Assembly: GCA_029706075.1 (NCBI GenBank)
Contig: JAINUG010000381.1
Coordinates: forward strand, 248,001 to 312,000
Direction: 5' to 3'
DNA from: Aldrovandia affinis
Taxonomy: Eukaryota > Chordata > Actinopteri > Notacanthiformes > Halosauridae
DNA length: 64,000 bases
Under the pieces are notes generated by a model that had not been told where the DNA came from, searched no databases, and saw only the letters and a program-made list of their open reading frames with translations. The translations under genes and the position numbers were made by a program. Shown here one piece after another: positions 1 to 17,261 of this stretch (within the stretch, counting starts at the first letter, position 1; every line of letters begins with the position of its first letter).

Positions 1-407
1 TGTACAGTAATATCTTGGTTTGCAGTAGTACATGCCTTTGCTTTTTCTGAAACATTTTGGCATATGAGTTTTGGTGTTGCTGTGAAGAAATCCAAAGCCA
101 AAGCTGATCCCGGAGAACCGCAGGCCATGCTGGTTTTTGTTTTTACTCAGCCCTTAACTGATCAATTGCCACAGTTGATTACACATTTAACCTCACCCGG
201 TTTCTTGGGTCTAAAATTGGTTGCTGATTCTAGGCTCAAACAAAAAACAGCCTACCCTTTGGCTCTCCAGGAGCAGGGTTAGCCACCCTGTGACTGTGAT
301 CTTCAGAGAATTTACCTGATAAAAACATTTATAGCATTTTCCATCATTTCATAGGAGTGGTCATGGGTTATCTCTCTCCGTCTGTCCGTACATCTGTCTG
401 TGCTCAG

Positions 408-6758
<6,351 letters not shown>

Positions 6759-7086
6759 GGGACGGAGTCTCTCATCATTTACAAATCTGTCCTTTGTAAA
6801 TATGGCTCTGATGCTCAGAAAACCGTGAGGAGTCCTCACCATCATCCCCCCACCCTGAATGCTTAACCGTTTATCAAATCTTTTTTTTTTTTTTTTTTAC
6901 ACTTGCGTCTGTAGGTCAAGTTCGAATTAAATAGTCAAAACACTGGTTGTTGATTGGGGGTGGGGTATAGTCTGTGTTGAATGGTTTTGAAAAATGCTGC
7001 TATGGATCTCACCACGTGTAACATTGCACTCACTCTTGGTCTCATGGAATTGGTACATATTATATATATATATATATATTTTTTTT

Positions 7087-7398
7087 TTTATAATAGATTT
7101 TGTTTCAGATTTTCTCCCAATTTAGTAGCCAATTATACCCTATTTTCATGTCCAGTACCCCCCCTCGTACTGTGACTACTGCTGTAGTCCAGGACTCGCC
7201 AAGCCGTAAACTGTAACTCCGGTACCTATAGAGCCACACTTGTATACAGCAAGCACATATCTGCTTCCCTCCTCCCTCCCTGTGGCGGACAACCAATTGC
7301 CGCCCCTCTAGTGGCACTCCTGGTCAGAGCCGAGGTGGCAGTGGGCAGCATGCGTCCCGGTCGGACGCTCTTACCGCTACACCACCCAGGAGGCCCCG
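7087..7398 (-). mobile_element. tRNA-headed SINE, antisense, in pfkfb4 3' UTR
   Basis: The right end reads as a degenerate tRNA-like head on the - strand (complement of taccgctacaccacccaggaggccc). The left end holds the family tail tctcccaatttagtagccaattata. Related copies occur at 47075-47300, 48725-49078 and 59660-60052. It lies between the pfkfb4 stop and its polyadenylation signals, so it is probably part of the mature 3' UTR. Confidence 0.7.
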
Positions 7399-8169
7399 GT
7401 ACATATTATTTTGTCTGAATAATGTAATCAACTGGAATCCAGTTATTTCGAAAATTATCCCTTTGCAAGATATGGCAGAGCTTTTCAGTGTTTGGGACTA
7501 CAATTTCTGCGGCAGAAAATAAAGTTGCCTCAGATTTTCTTAATATTATGGTGAAATAAAAATCACTGAACATGGTTTTTGTCAGATTTGTCTGTAGTGT
7601 TGAATTTGGTACTCAAAATACGTTTTAATGCCTGTCTGCATACATGTTAATTTAAGTAGAATTTGGATGAATTGTAGGTTTTTGTCTTAAGAAGCTAGTT
7701 TTCATTTCCCCCCTCTAAATAATAATTTTTGTGTGTGCATACCGTTGAGCCTCCGATTTAGCTCAAGGTTCAGTGCATGCTCGAAAGGGTTGACATTATC
7801 ATCCACCATGTGTTTTTTTTTTTTTTTTTTTAAGGTAAATATTTACAAGTTTAAAGTACTAATCAAAATGGAGGGGTTGGTGGGGGGCATGTGATGCGGT
7901 GGGATATGTATGTTTTTGCACACTGATGGAGACCCCTGAATGTCTTGTCTCTATTTAATTAACCTGCCACCCACTAGGACAGAACAGTTTTGTTTTGCAA
8001 TTTGACCCTAGATAATCGAGAAGATTGAACCTGAGGAATGTAGGGTAGTTTACCTCATACACAGAAATGGCTTTGCACACTGCACTGGTGCTGTGCGCTG
8101 CAGTTTAAATCCTGTTGGGTTTGTATACTGTGAACTTGTTTTTTGCATCATATTCCAAAATACCTTATG

Positions 8170-8304
8170 AATAAAAGGCTTTGTTTACATAATTTTCTCT
8201 AATCAGAATATTAATGGTCCAGGTCTGTCATGTTCCTGTTTTGTTCTGTCCACATGAAGAATGATGTAAGAAAAATGTAAATGTGCCCGAAAGAAAACAA
8301 TAAA
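8170..8304 (+). terminator. Candidate polyadenylation signals of pfkfb4
   Basis: AATAAA occurs at 8170-8175 and again at 8299-8304, about 1.4-1.5 kb after the pfkfb4 stop codon. Either would give a long 3' UTR containing the antisense SINE. The exact cleavage site cannot be seen. Confidence 0.5.
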
Positions 8305-8669
8305 TCTATTAGAAGCTGTCGTGTGTGCACCCTCGCCATTTATGATGTCTTTTCGTATGAGGATTCAAACATTATGCCAAACATGTACATGTGTGCCAAA
8401 ACCTCAATCAGCCTTTGGGCATTATCTAAATAAATCTATACGCAGCTGAGTGTCAGTCAGAGCAGGAGATGCTGTGGGCTCCTAAATATGAATCTGGGTG
8501 CTTATGACCGTAGTCTTCTGGTTCATTCGAACTTTAAGGCCAGGCGGCAGGGCGTTCTTTGGTTCTTGCGCTCCAAAGAGTGGAGTGTGTCGTTACACGT
8601 GGGCTTTAGGATGAGACGCTGGCCTCCTGTTGATCAGGTCGCACAGTACAATGTGCAGGAGAGAAAGGG

Positions 8670-9048
8670 TCAGTCTAAGTCTGGTTCTCAGCATCGGTCC
8701 TGGGCACCCACTGTGTATGCAGTTTTTTGTTACAGCCAATCTCTTGAGTTATGGTTGTTGAGAACGGGTGTAAGTTCTACCGTTTTTTCCTTCAACTTTA
8801 ACAATGCAGGTTTGGCTCGTTATTTGCATTCATTGAACTCTTCATTTTCCAAAACTGGTTGTTTCAGTTACCAGGTGTCCACACTTTAAACAATTAGGCC
8901 TCCACTAAAAAGGTAGTCTAAAGGAATCATGTAACGTATATAGCACATTACAGAAAATGAGAACTTCAGTTGATTGGACTGATTTTAAAGTCCTGGGATG
9001 TGAATATGGGAGATTTATTGTTCATGGCACGCATAGCCATTTCTGACA
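8670..9048. repeat. Dispersed repeat, copy 1 (empty-site copy)
   Basis: Shared blocks with 34640-35385 occur in the same order: cggtcctggg..acccactgtgtat, gtaagttctacc, aatgcaggtttggct, ccaggtgtcc, caattaggcc, tagcacattacagaaaatgag, gggatg..gaa.atgggagatttattgt, and catggcacgcatagccattt. No coding potential or terminal repeats are evident. A Tc1-like element begins right at its end. Confidence 0.75.
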
Positions 9049-9050
9049 TA

Positions 9051-10006
9051 CAGTGCATCCGGAAAGTATTCACATCGCTTCACTTTTTCCACATTTTGTT
9101 ATGTTACAGCCTTATTCCAAAATGGATTAAATTCATATTTTTTTCCTCAGAATTCTACACACAATACCCCATAATGACAAAGTGAAAAAAGTTTTTTATA
9201 AATTTTTGCAAATGTATTAAAAATTAACGAAAATATCACATGTACATAAGTATTCACGCCGTTTGCTATGACACTCAAAATTGAGCTCCGGTGCATCCTG
9301 TTTCCACTGATCATCCTTGAGATGTTTCTAGAACTTCATTGGAGTCCACCTGTGGTAAATTCAATTGATTGGACATGATTTGGAAAGGCACACACCTGTC
9401 TATGTAAGGTCCCACAGTTGACAGTGCATGTCAGAGTAAAAACCAAGCCATGAAGTCCTAGGAACTCTCCATAGACCTCCGAGAGAATTGTGTTGAGGCA
9501 TAGATCTGGGGAAGGGTATAAAAACATTGCTAAAGCATTGAATAATTGGCCATTGGGTTCTTGGTCACCTCCCTGACCATGTCCCTTCTTGCCCGGTTAC
9601 TTAGTTTGGCCAGACGGCCAGCTCTAAGAAGAGTTGTGGTGGTTCCAAACTTATTCCATTTCACAATGATGAAGCCCACTGTTCTCCTGGGTGCTTTCAA
9701 TGCTTTAGCAATGTTTTTATACCCTTCCCCAGATCTATGCCTCAACACAATTATATCTCGGAGGTCTATGGAGAGTTCCTAGGACTTCATGGCTTGGTTT
9801 TTACTCTGACATGCACTGTCAACTGTGGGACCTTACATAGACAGGTGTGTGCCTTACCAAATCATGTCCAATCAATTGAATTTACCACAGGGGTATTGTG
9901 TGTAGAATTCTGAGAAAAAAATGAATTTAATCCATTTTGGAATAAGGCTGTAACATAACAAAATGTGGAAAAAGTGAAGCGATGTGAATACTTTCCGGAT
10001 GCACTG
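9051..10006. mobile_element. Foldback derivative of a Tc1-like transposon
   Basis: TA target duplications (9049-9050 and 10007-10008) flank inverted ends cagtgcatccggaaagtattcacat and its complement. Unlike a normal Tc1 element, the interior is itself inverted: 9051-9542 is matched by the complement of 9698-10006, with about 180 bases missing from the right arm. Both arms run from the terminal repeat into the start of the transposase gene. The loop (about 9543-9697) adds helix-turn-helix codons read on the - strand (GEGYKNIAKALKAPRRTVG, then REVTKNP). No catalytic domain remains. Confidence 0.85.
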
Positions 10007-10221
10007 TAATTTGGCCTTAAGAGAGCAAGTCAATAGAAGTTCAATGTAATTAGACACCTTTAATTTATATTAACAGCTAGTCACAATTCAGAGGTTGCAA
10101 TTATGGCTGGAACGAAAATCAGCATTGATTGTTGACTGAGGTTGAGAACCACTAGTCTTAGTAACCCAACACCCGACACATGATCCCCTGGCATTCTAGC
10201 ACATGGATCAGACACATTTAA

Positions 10222-10560
10222 ATGGACATTTTAAGCATTTAACAGACGCTCTTATCCAGAGAGACTTGTGCAGTCAGATGTGCAGTAATACAGCGATAGA
10301 CATCGTTGTAGGCAGCTGCATACCATACCTGTAACACTGGGAAGGAAAAGGTTCGGAATTTATTTCTTTTTATTAAATGAGAAGGCAGGGATACATATAC
10401 AAGAAGTGTTGAGCAAGTCAGCAGTGGTGATGACAATAGGCTAGATGTACAGAATTCAGTGGTAGTGGAGTCTGAAAAGGTGGGTTTTGAGTCTTGCGGA
10501 AGATCGCAACTGATTACGCGGTCTTGACTGATTGCGGAAGGTCATTCCACCACCGAGGGG
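10222..10560 (-). mobile_element. LINE 3' end (L2-like), antisense
   Basis: On the - strand it encodes the end of the LINE protein (SVPRWWNDLPQSV-like: PRWWNDLPQSVKTA), then a stop. A 3' tail follows that ends in ctctggataagagcgtctgttaaatg. Copies of the same family are at 11205-11362, 29404-29710 and 57380-57900. It is 5'-truncated, as is usual for LINEs. Confidence 0.75.
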
Positions 10561-11004
10561 TCAGGACAGAGGGACAGTTCTCCAACTACAATCCCACATC
10601 CCCTCAACTGTAAAGCAGGGTATAGAGAGATTCTGCCCATAAGCATTGAGACTAGATCAATTTTAGCTTTTGGAATCGTACAGTGGCAGGGCTGTTGACT
10701 GACTTGAGATGATCCCGGATTGGTTGTTGAGGCAGAGTATTAGGTTTATCCCATCCTCTTGCTAATGCACTGCATCACATCAATTTGCTTGACAGATAGA
10801 ATCCAGAATTACTTGTGCATTTACAACACCCAAATGGAGATGTAGATGGTATGTGCTTAGCTACCATTGGTGTGCATTGTAATGGGCAGCTGCTGTATGC
10901 CTCTGAGTACAGCTCCGTGGATCCGTTGAGCTCCGGCAACAGGAGGGCAATGTTTTTTTTACCTAAATATTTTCTGAGCAATGCATGTTTACTACACACA
11001 TTTA

Positions 11005-11110
11005 CAACAGGGGTAGGCAACCCTGGTCCAGGAGCGCCGGAGACATTTGTTTTCTGTTTTTTGTTGCGTTGATGTTGTGGAGGATGTTTCGTACCTAGCA
11101 CACAAATCAA
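11005..11110. repeat. Fragment of a foldback repeat (aaccctggtcc type)
   Basis: It starts caggggtaggcaaccctggtccagg, closely like the inverted ends of the element at 35051-35250, but the matching right end is not visible here. Confidence 0.4.
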
Positions 11111-11204
11111 ACTCGCGACCACAGCGCAACATGTTGCGTAGATGTTGCATAGTATTGATGAGTTGGTTAGCGAATGGAGGCGGAGCTGTCATAGTTAATT
11201 GAGC

Positions 11205-11362
11205 TAGTACATTTACATTGTAAGCATTTAGCAGACGTTCTTATTCAGAGCAACTTACCAGATGTGCATTAATACATGGAAAGAACAATCATAGTTTGCA
11301 CAAGAGATCAGTGCAGTAATACAGCGATAGACATCGTTGTTAGAAACTGCATACCATACCTG
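11205..11362 (-). mobile_element. Short LINE 3' tail copy, antisense
   Basis: The sequence from cattgtaagcatttagcagacgt to gcataccatacctgta matches the 3' tails at 10222 and 29404. Only about 155 bases remain and no coding part is left. Confidence 0.75.
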
Positions 11363-13117
11363 TATACATCTATGTTAACGTTAGCTAAGCAAAACTATCC
11401 ATATCTATCTAGCTAGGTAGCAACCTGGTATCACGGCCAAATAAATCTCGCTAACAGTAGCTAACGATATAGATCGCTAGCATCATTTGTTCAACATGGG
11501 ATAAAATGAACCAGCTTCAGGAAAGATTGGCTGAAGTTTGAAGGTACAGGAGTTCTATTCTACTTTTAGCCACCCAGATTTTTTGTGTTTTTGCTTTAAC
11601 TCGACAAATGACTCCTTCATGACACATTTTGTTGCTGTCCAGTGCTTTTTAGAATATTTGTTTCCACAATTAGTCTGTTTGTGCCCTTGACAGTTTTCTG
11701 GTTTATGAAATGCCTGTTTGAACAAATGTAATTGAACTTTGATAAAAAAAAAAAAAACTGGTGATTATGGTCATCAAAGGTTTGAATGTTTTCGTTCAAA
11801 CGTAACATTCGTTACCACCAACAACGTGCTATGTCTGTTGTTGGTGCGCACCAAGATAACTGCTGGGGTTCCTTCGTGTCCTCTGCTATTGCTAACTCAG
11901 TAAGAAAGTTTGTCCACAGTTGCTCACCATTCCCCCCCCCCCCCATCCTGTCTCTGTCTTCCAGAATGTTAATGTACATCGCACCACGCAGGATGCCTTA
12001 CAGACGGTTCCGCCTCACCTTTGACCCCTTGATGTCTACTAGACCTCCAGGCATGCCTGGAAGATGTTGGAGCTGTCTCGCTCCCTCTGTCTCAGGGACC
12101 TTCACTACTACCATTATTGGACAACCCCCTTCCCCCTCCCAGCTAATCTGGGAGATCCAGGGCAGGGACATCTTTTCTCTCCTGTTAAACCTCTGGGCAA
12201 CCGACCGTAGCCATGGTTACGTCACCACCTGATACAATTTTATTGATCCAGAGCTGCTATCCCAACTGGACTGGACTATAGTAGATCTTTGCACAGTTGG
12301 GTTTGTTTCACACTGCATAAGTATTCATTGTTGTCTGGGAGGGTGGCTGGGGGGAATTCTGGGTTAAAAAGCTGATCAGTGCTTTTTACTGCAAGTCACA
12401 GTGTCACCCGTGTCAGAAGGGTATGTGACATCGGTGAGAAGGAGTTAAAGCCACTCTGGTGTTAAACTGCTTTGGTGTTTTGTGTGTAATGTGTAATGAT
12501 GTGTGTCTATGGAACATAATTTGTTCAAGCCACACAAAAACAGGATCCATGCACTCGATTTGTTCTGGTCCTGAGAGGTTGACTTCCTAAAACCAGAATT
12601 GGTACCTTCATAAACAGAATGTGTGTTTATAAGAATAATTGTCCTGTTCTGTTTGCACTGACAAAGTGAGGACAGAGAATTCTGTTGTTCGATGTACCTT
12701 ATTTGTAGAAAATTGTTGGTTAAGTCATTAGTTGACGTCAAAGTTGGCATCATTTCCTGTGATTATCTTTGGTTCACAAAAGCCCTTAATATACTTTTGG
12801 GGGGAGGAAGCAGGGATAACAGTTTTGTGAACAAGTTTTAAAAAAACCTGCTCCTCTATGAAGCTGTCCTGTAGGCAATATATTTTGATTCACTGCTATA
12901 TGTTCCTTGCAAATTTTTTGGAATCTTTTGCAGCCATAGCTATATTTGTCTGAATTTATTATTAATTTAAAAAATATTTTAGAGGTGTAAGTGATTGCAG
13001 ATAAAGATGATCATAACCATTTGTTGTCAGTAGAGAAGGGTGCAATTAAATTGCTGCTTGAAATCCCAAAACTGAAGTGAAGACAGGCTTTCAAAGATGT
13101 TGATTTGTTGAATTCAA
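11363..13117. other. Intergenic stretch without a recognised gene
   Basis: I see no conserved coding block. A C run (about 11933-11944), pyrimidine-rich sequence near 11930-11965 and an open frame at 11786-12232 with no recognisable family are present. The amino-acid content looks like chance translation. Confidence 0.5.
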
Positions 13118-13858
13118 CAGGTAATTACTTTTATTTGCCAAAGCGAAGGGACACAGAGGGCTAAAGGGACACGTACAGGCTAAGCTGCCAAAATAAAACT
13201 AAAGCAAAGCTAAAATGCGCCTTGGCATAGACACAATGTCTAGAACTCTTATTGGATTGTTGCAACACCATTCTTCCATGAGAAATTCCATCATTTGGTG
13301 TTTTGTTGATGGTGGTGGAAAATACCACTCCAAAATCTCCCGTGAGTGTTCAGTTGGGTTGGGATCTGGTGGCTGAGATGGTCATGGCATATGGTTTACA
13401 TCAGGTTCATCAAACCATTCAGTGACCACTTGTGTCCTGTGGATGGGAGCATTTTCATCCTGGAAGAGGGCACTCGCCATATGGTTTAGATTGCCTTACC
13501 TCTAAGGGGTTGAGTGGACCTAAACCTTGCCAGAATGATGCACCCTACACCATAACAGAGCCGCCAGAACCCTTCACTGTAGGAAACAAGCCCTCGGGCC
13601 AGTAGGTTTCTTTTGGCGTTCAAGTTCAGCATTCTGCGTCATTGAAGCTCCTGCCAAACATGCCCCAACAATCACCCCTTTTTCAAAGTCACGGAGATCT
13701 CCTCTTCTAGCCATGGTAGCCAAAATAATGGGCCTGCCCAGATCCTAAGCATGGTGGGATGGTAATTGCTTAATTAACCCAGGAAATACACCTGAGTGGA
13801 TTCAATATACTTTGTATCGCTCATTTACTTGTGTTTCCCTTATTTTGGCAGTTACCTG
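13118..13858 (-). mobile_element. Internally deleted Tc1-like element
   Basis: The left end acaggtaattact..ttatttgcca matches the complement of the right end tattttggcagttacctgt. Between them is antisense transposase sequence recognisable from a widespread fish Tc1 family (for example the stretches around aatgcgccttggcatag, accattcttccatgagaaattcc and cataacagagccgccag), heavily deleted. No usable frame remains. Confidence 0.75.
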
Positions 13859-13859
13859 T

Positions 13860-16172
13860 ACATTACTCTGCTAACAAGCTGGTTGGGAAATGATTCATGC
13901 AGTATATTATTAGAAAACAATGAACAATTCAGTCATATTTTATGTTTTTGGTCACTGTTGTACTTTAAAGAAATAAATATTTTTTATTCTAAGTGTTTAT
14001 ACATTTTTAAAAAGTTGTGCAAAGTTTCCATAAGATTGGTGTGTCAACAGTTTGTTGATTGTATCTCACTGTCCATCTATCTCTTAACTCTTTACTGGCT
14101 GTACAGTTGCCCGCCATTTCCCCCAAGAACACATCATTGTGATGTCAATTTAAAATTTGGAGGTCTGTTGTAACATTTTTGTGGGTAGTTGCCAGAGGAG
14201 TTTTTTGGGGGGGAAATTGTATAGTCTGTGAATGTGTGTTTAATAAATTCAAGCAAGCTAATGGTGTTTGTTTTGTTTTTGAGAAGTAATTTTTATCATT
14301 TTATTTGGATTGATGTTTTGGTAAACCCTGAAAAGCACTCATTTGAAATGAACTGATTACTTATATTCAGATGTCATCTAGCTGAGCTAAAAGAAAATAT
14401 ATATTTTTCATTAGGAATATGTTCCTGGTATTTATGTTCCAATGGGAAGTATACCCATATATAATAGTCATTGTGTTTCACAACTATGATTGACAGTCGT
14501 TATAGGCCAGTGGTTTTAGTTTTTTTAAATTGTATTACTCAAACTAGCTGCATCTACATTATATCCTCTTCAATGCCCATGATGTGGTCAGCCACAAAAA
14601 CATTGTTAGGGATGACTCCGAATAGTTTTGATAGTATAGCAATCTTTTTTTGCCCATGTAAAATCATTACAAGGTCAAAAAACAACAGAGGACATATATT
14701 TAATAAATTCCAAGCAAACTAGTTAACTACAGGCAATGACAATGAGAGCTGATGTCTTGGCTGGTACTGTGATTTGACGACCCCAAACCTCAGGTGGTCT
14801 GCAAACCACTTGCACCAGCAACCACCTGGAACTATATTCTGATACAGGCCAGAAGACTTCCTCTGTAGTTCGAAAGGCCCTTTAAAAAGCAGCATAATGG
14901 TGCACCTGCTTCAACAGGTTCAAGTGGAGGTCCTCAAAACTACCACTTCATGAACAATGATCTTGGAATGAATAACAGAAGCTGTACCATACTTTGGAGA
15001 TGGGGGATTGGTGAAAAACAATGCTGTGTTGAGCTGAGCAAATGGTCCTTTTTTCCTCATCAGCTCTTTCAGCCTCAGAACATCGGGTGTGGAGAAGCAA
15101 GTACGAGGACATCTGGATTGAAACCTGGTACGTTTCTCTACCCACCCCCCAGTACTTAATTAAACAGCTTAATCTACCCTTTTTTTAAATTATATAATTA
15201 TTATATTATAGACTTCCTTGGTCATAGTAGCAGCTGATACAGCTCAGTAAACATCTTCAGTTCTTCTCTGGACTTGCTCCAAACACTTTAGTAGCTTCTT
15301 GCTTAAATGGGTCTTTGGACCCATGGCAGTTTCCATCCAATATCCAACAGTAATAAACACATAACCTGCCACCAGTCTGTACATACTTTACCTGTTAACA
15401 TACACAACCTACTAATTGCTTTTACCAGCTATGTGCCATGACTGATCACACACCCAGTGATAACTAGAAATCTAGTAGTCAAAATCAGCGGGTGATTTAC
15501 TTGACCAATTAACACACAGCAGGCAGTTCTCATTACACAAGGAACAAGCAATACCCCCCCTTGCACTTGGGGGCTATCTGTGCAAACTTGTCAGTAAAGC
15601 AGTTTCCACCGGACACATGTCAGGCAAGGCAGGCCTTAGATAAAGCATAGAGGCTGACCGCAAGCTATAAATAATCAAAGATAAAAGAACTGTGCTCTGG
15701 CCAGAACATCTTGGGACATATGCATATTTTATAGTTATAGTGACCTTTTTTTTTTTTCTGGCTGTAATATTGCTAGGATGGGAAGATGCTTCTATTGTTT
15801 AATTACAGGACCTGAACGAATGAACGCACGCATGCACGCACGCACACACAAAGTCTGAGAAATGCTGCAATCAGATCATCACTGCCCTGGCAGATTAGTG
15901 GGTATTGCCATCCATCTTCAGTGAATGAATCCTGTAACAGGGCCAGCAATGTGAAGGCTGGGCAATAGGGCCATAGGTTTGAGACTGGTGGATGGGAACA
16001 CTGCTCTCGTAGTGTGTAAATGCAAGTGGCACAGGATCAAGTGAGCAGTAAACTACATCAACAAAACCACCATAAGTTAACAGGAACTTCTATACAATGA
16101 ACTTCCTTACCTTGCACGAAATTCACCAGACATGAGCTGCTCTAAATATGTAGCTGCAGTGTGTGTGTGTGT
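13860..16172. other. Intergenic stretch without a recognised gene
   Basis: It is AT-rich with scattered small open frames and no conserved protein block on either strand. A mixed CA/CG tract lies near 15824-15850. I see no inverted ends or target duplications that define an element. Confidence 0.45.
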
Positions 16173-16173
16173 A

Positions 16174-17259
16174 CACCGATCAGCCACAACATTAAAACCA
16201 CCTGCCTAATATTGTGTAGGTCCCCCTCGTGCCACCAAAACAGCTCTGACCCGTCGAGGCATGGACTCCACAAGACCTCTGAAGGTGTCCTGTGGTATCT
16301 GGCACCAAGACGTTAGCAGCAGATCCTTTAAGTCCTGTAAGTTGCGAGGTGATGCCTCCATGGATCGGACTTGTTGGTCCAGCACATCCCACAGATGCTC
16401 AATCGGATTGAGACCTGGGGAATTTGGAGAGGCCAAGTCAACACCTTGAACTCTTTGTCATGTTCCTCAAACCATTCCTGAACAATGTTTGCAGTGTGGC
16501 AGGGCGCATTATTCTGCTGAAAGAGGCCACTGCCATCAGGGAATACTGTTGCCATGAAGGGGTGTACTTGGTCTCCAACAATGTTTAGGTAGGTGGTACG
16601 TGTCAAAGTAACATCCACATGAATGCCAGGACCCAAGACATGAATGTCCCAGCATAACATTGCCCAGAGCATCACACTGCCTCCGCCAGCTTGCCTTCTT
16701 CCCATAGTGCATCCTGGTGCCATCTCTTCCCCAGGTAAACGACGCACACGCACCCGGCCATCATGATGTAGAAGAAAACGTGATTCATCAGACCAGCCCA
16801 CCTTCTTCCATTGCTCATGGAGCAGCAAGCTGCGATGCATTGTGTGTTCTGACACCTTTCTATCATAGCCAGCATTAACGTTTTCAGCAATTTGTGCTAC
16901 AGTAGCTCTTCTGTGGGATCGGAGCAGACGGGCTAGCCTTCGCTCTCCATGAGCCTTGGGCGCCCATGACCCTGTCGCCGGTTCACCGGTTGTCCTTCCT
17001 TGGACCACTTTTGGTAGGTACTAACCACTGCATACAGGGAACACCCCACAAGACCTGCCATTTTGGAGATGCTCTGACCCAGTCGTCTAACCATCACAAT
17101 TTGGCCCTTGTCAAAGTCGCTTCCAACACATCAACTTCAAGAACTGACTGTTCACTTGCTGCCTAATATATCCCACCCCTTGACAGGTGCCATTGTAACG
17201 AGATGATCAATGTTATTCACTTCACCTGTCAGTGGTTTTAATGTTGTGGCTGATCGGTG
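16174..17259 (-). mobile_element. Tc1-like transposon with frameshifted transposase
   Basis: Inverted ends are caccgatcagccacaacatt at 16174 and its complement, finishing tgatcggtg at 17259. The transposase is on the - strand. The N-terminal part (from about 17110) is out of frame with the long frame 17008-16328. That frame holds VGWSDESRFLLHHDGRVRVRR and the second catalytic region FQQNNAPCHTA. Another frame (16436-16206) carries SPGLNPIEHLWDVLDQQVR with the catalytic Glu of the DD34E triad. In the middle position FQQDNAPCH is usual, and here Asp is replaced by Asn. The copy is therefore dead by frame breaks and a lost catalytic residue. A GT tract lies at its left edge and an AC tract at its right edge. 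Confidence 0.88.
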
Positions 17260-17261
17260 CG

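Noticed and set aside
11786-12232. 148-residue open frame as a gene
   Set aside because: No known family, biased composition from C runs, and no splice or promoter support.
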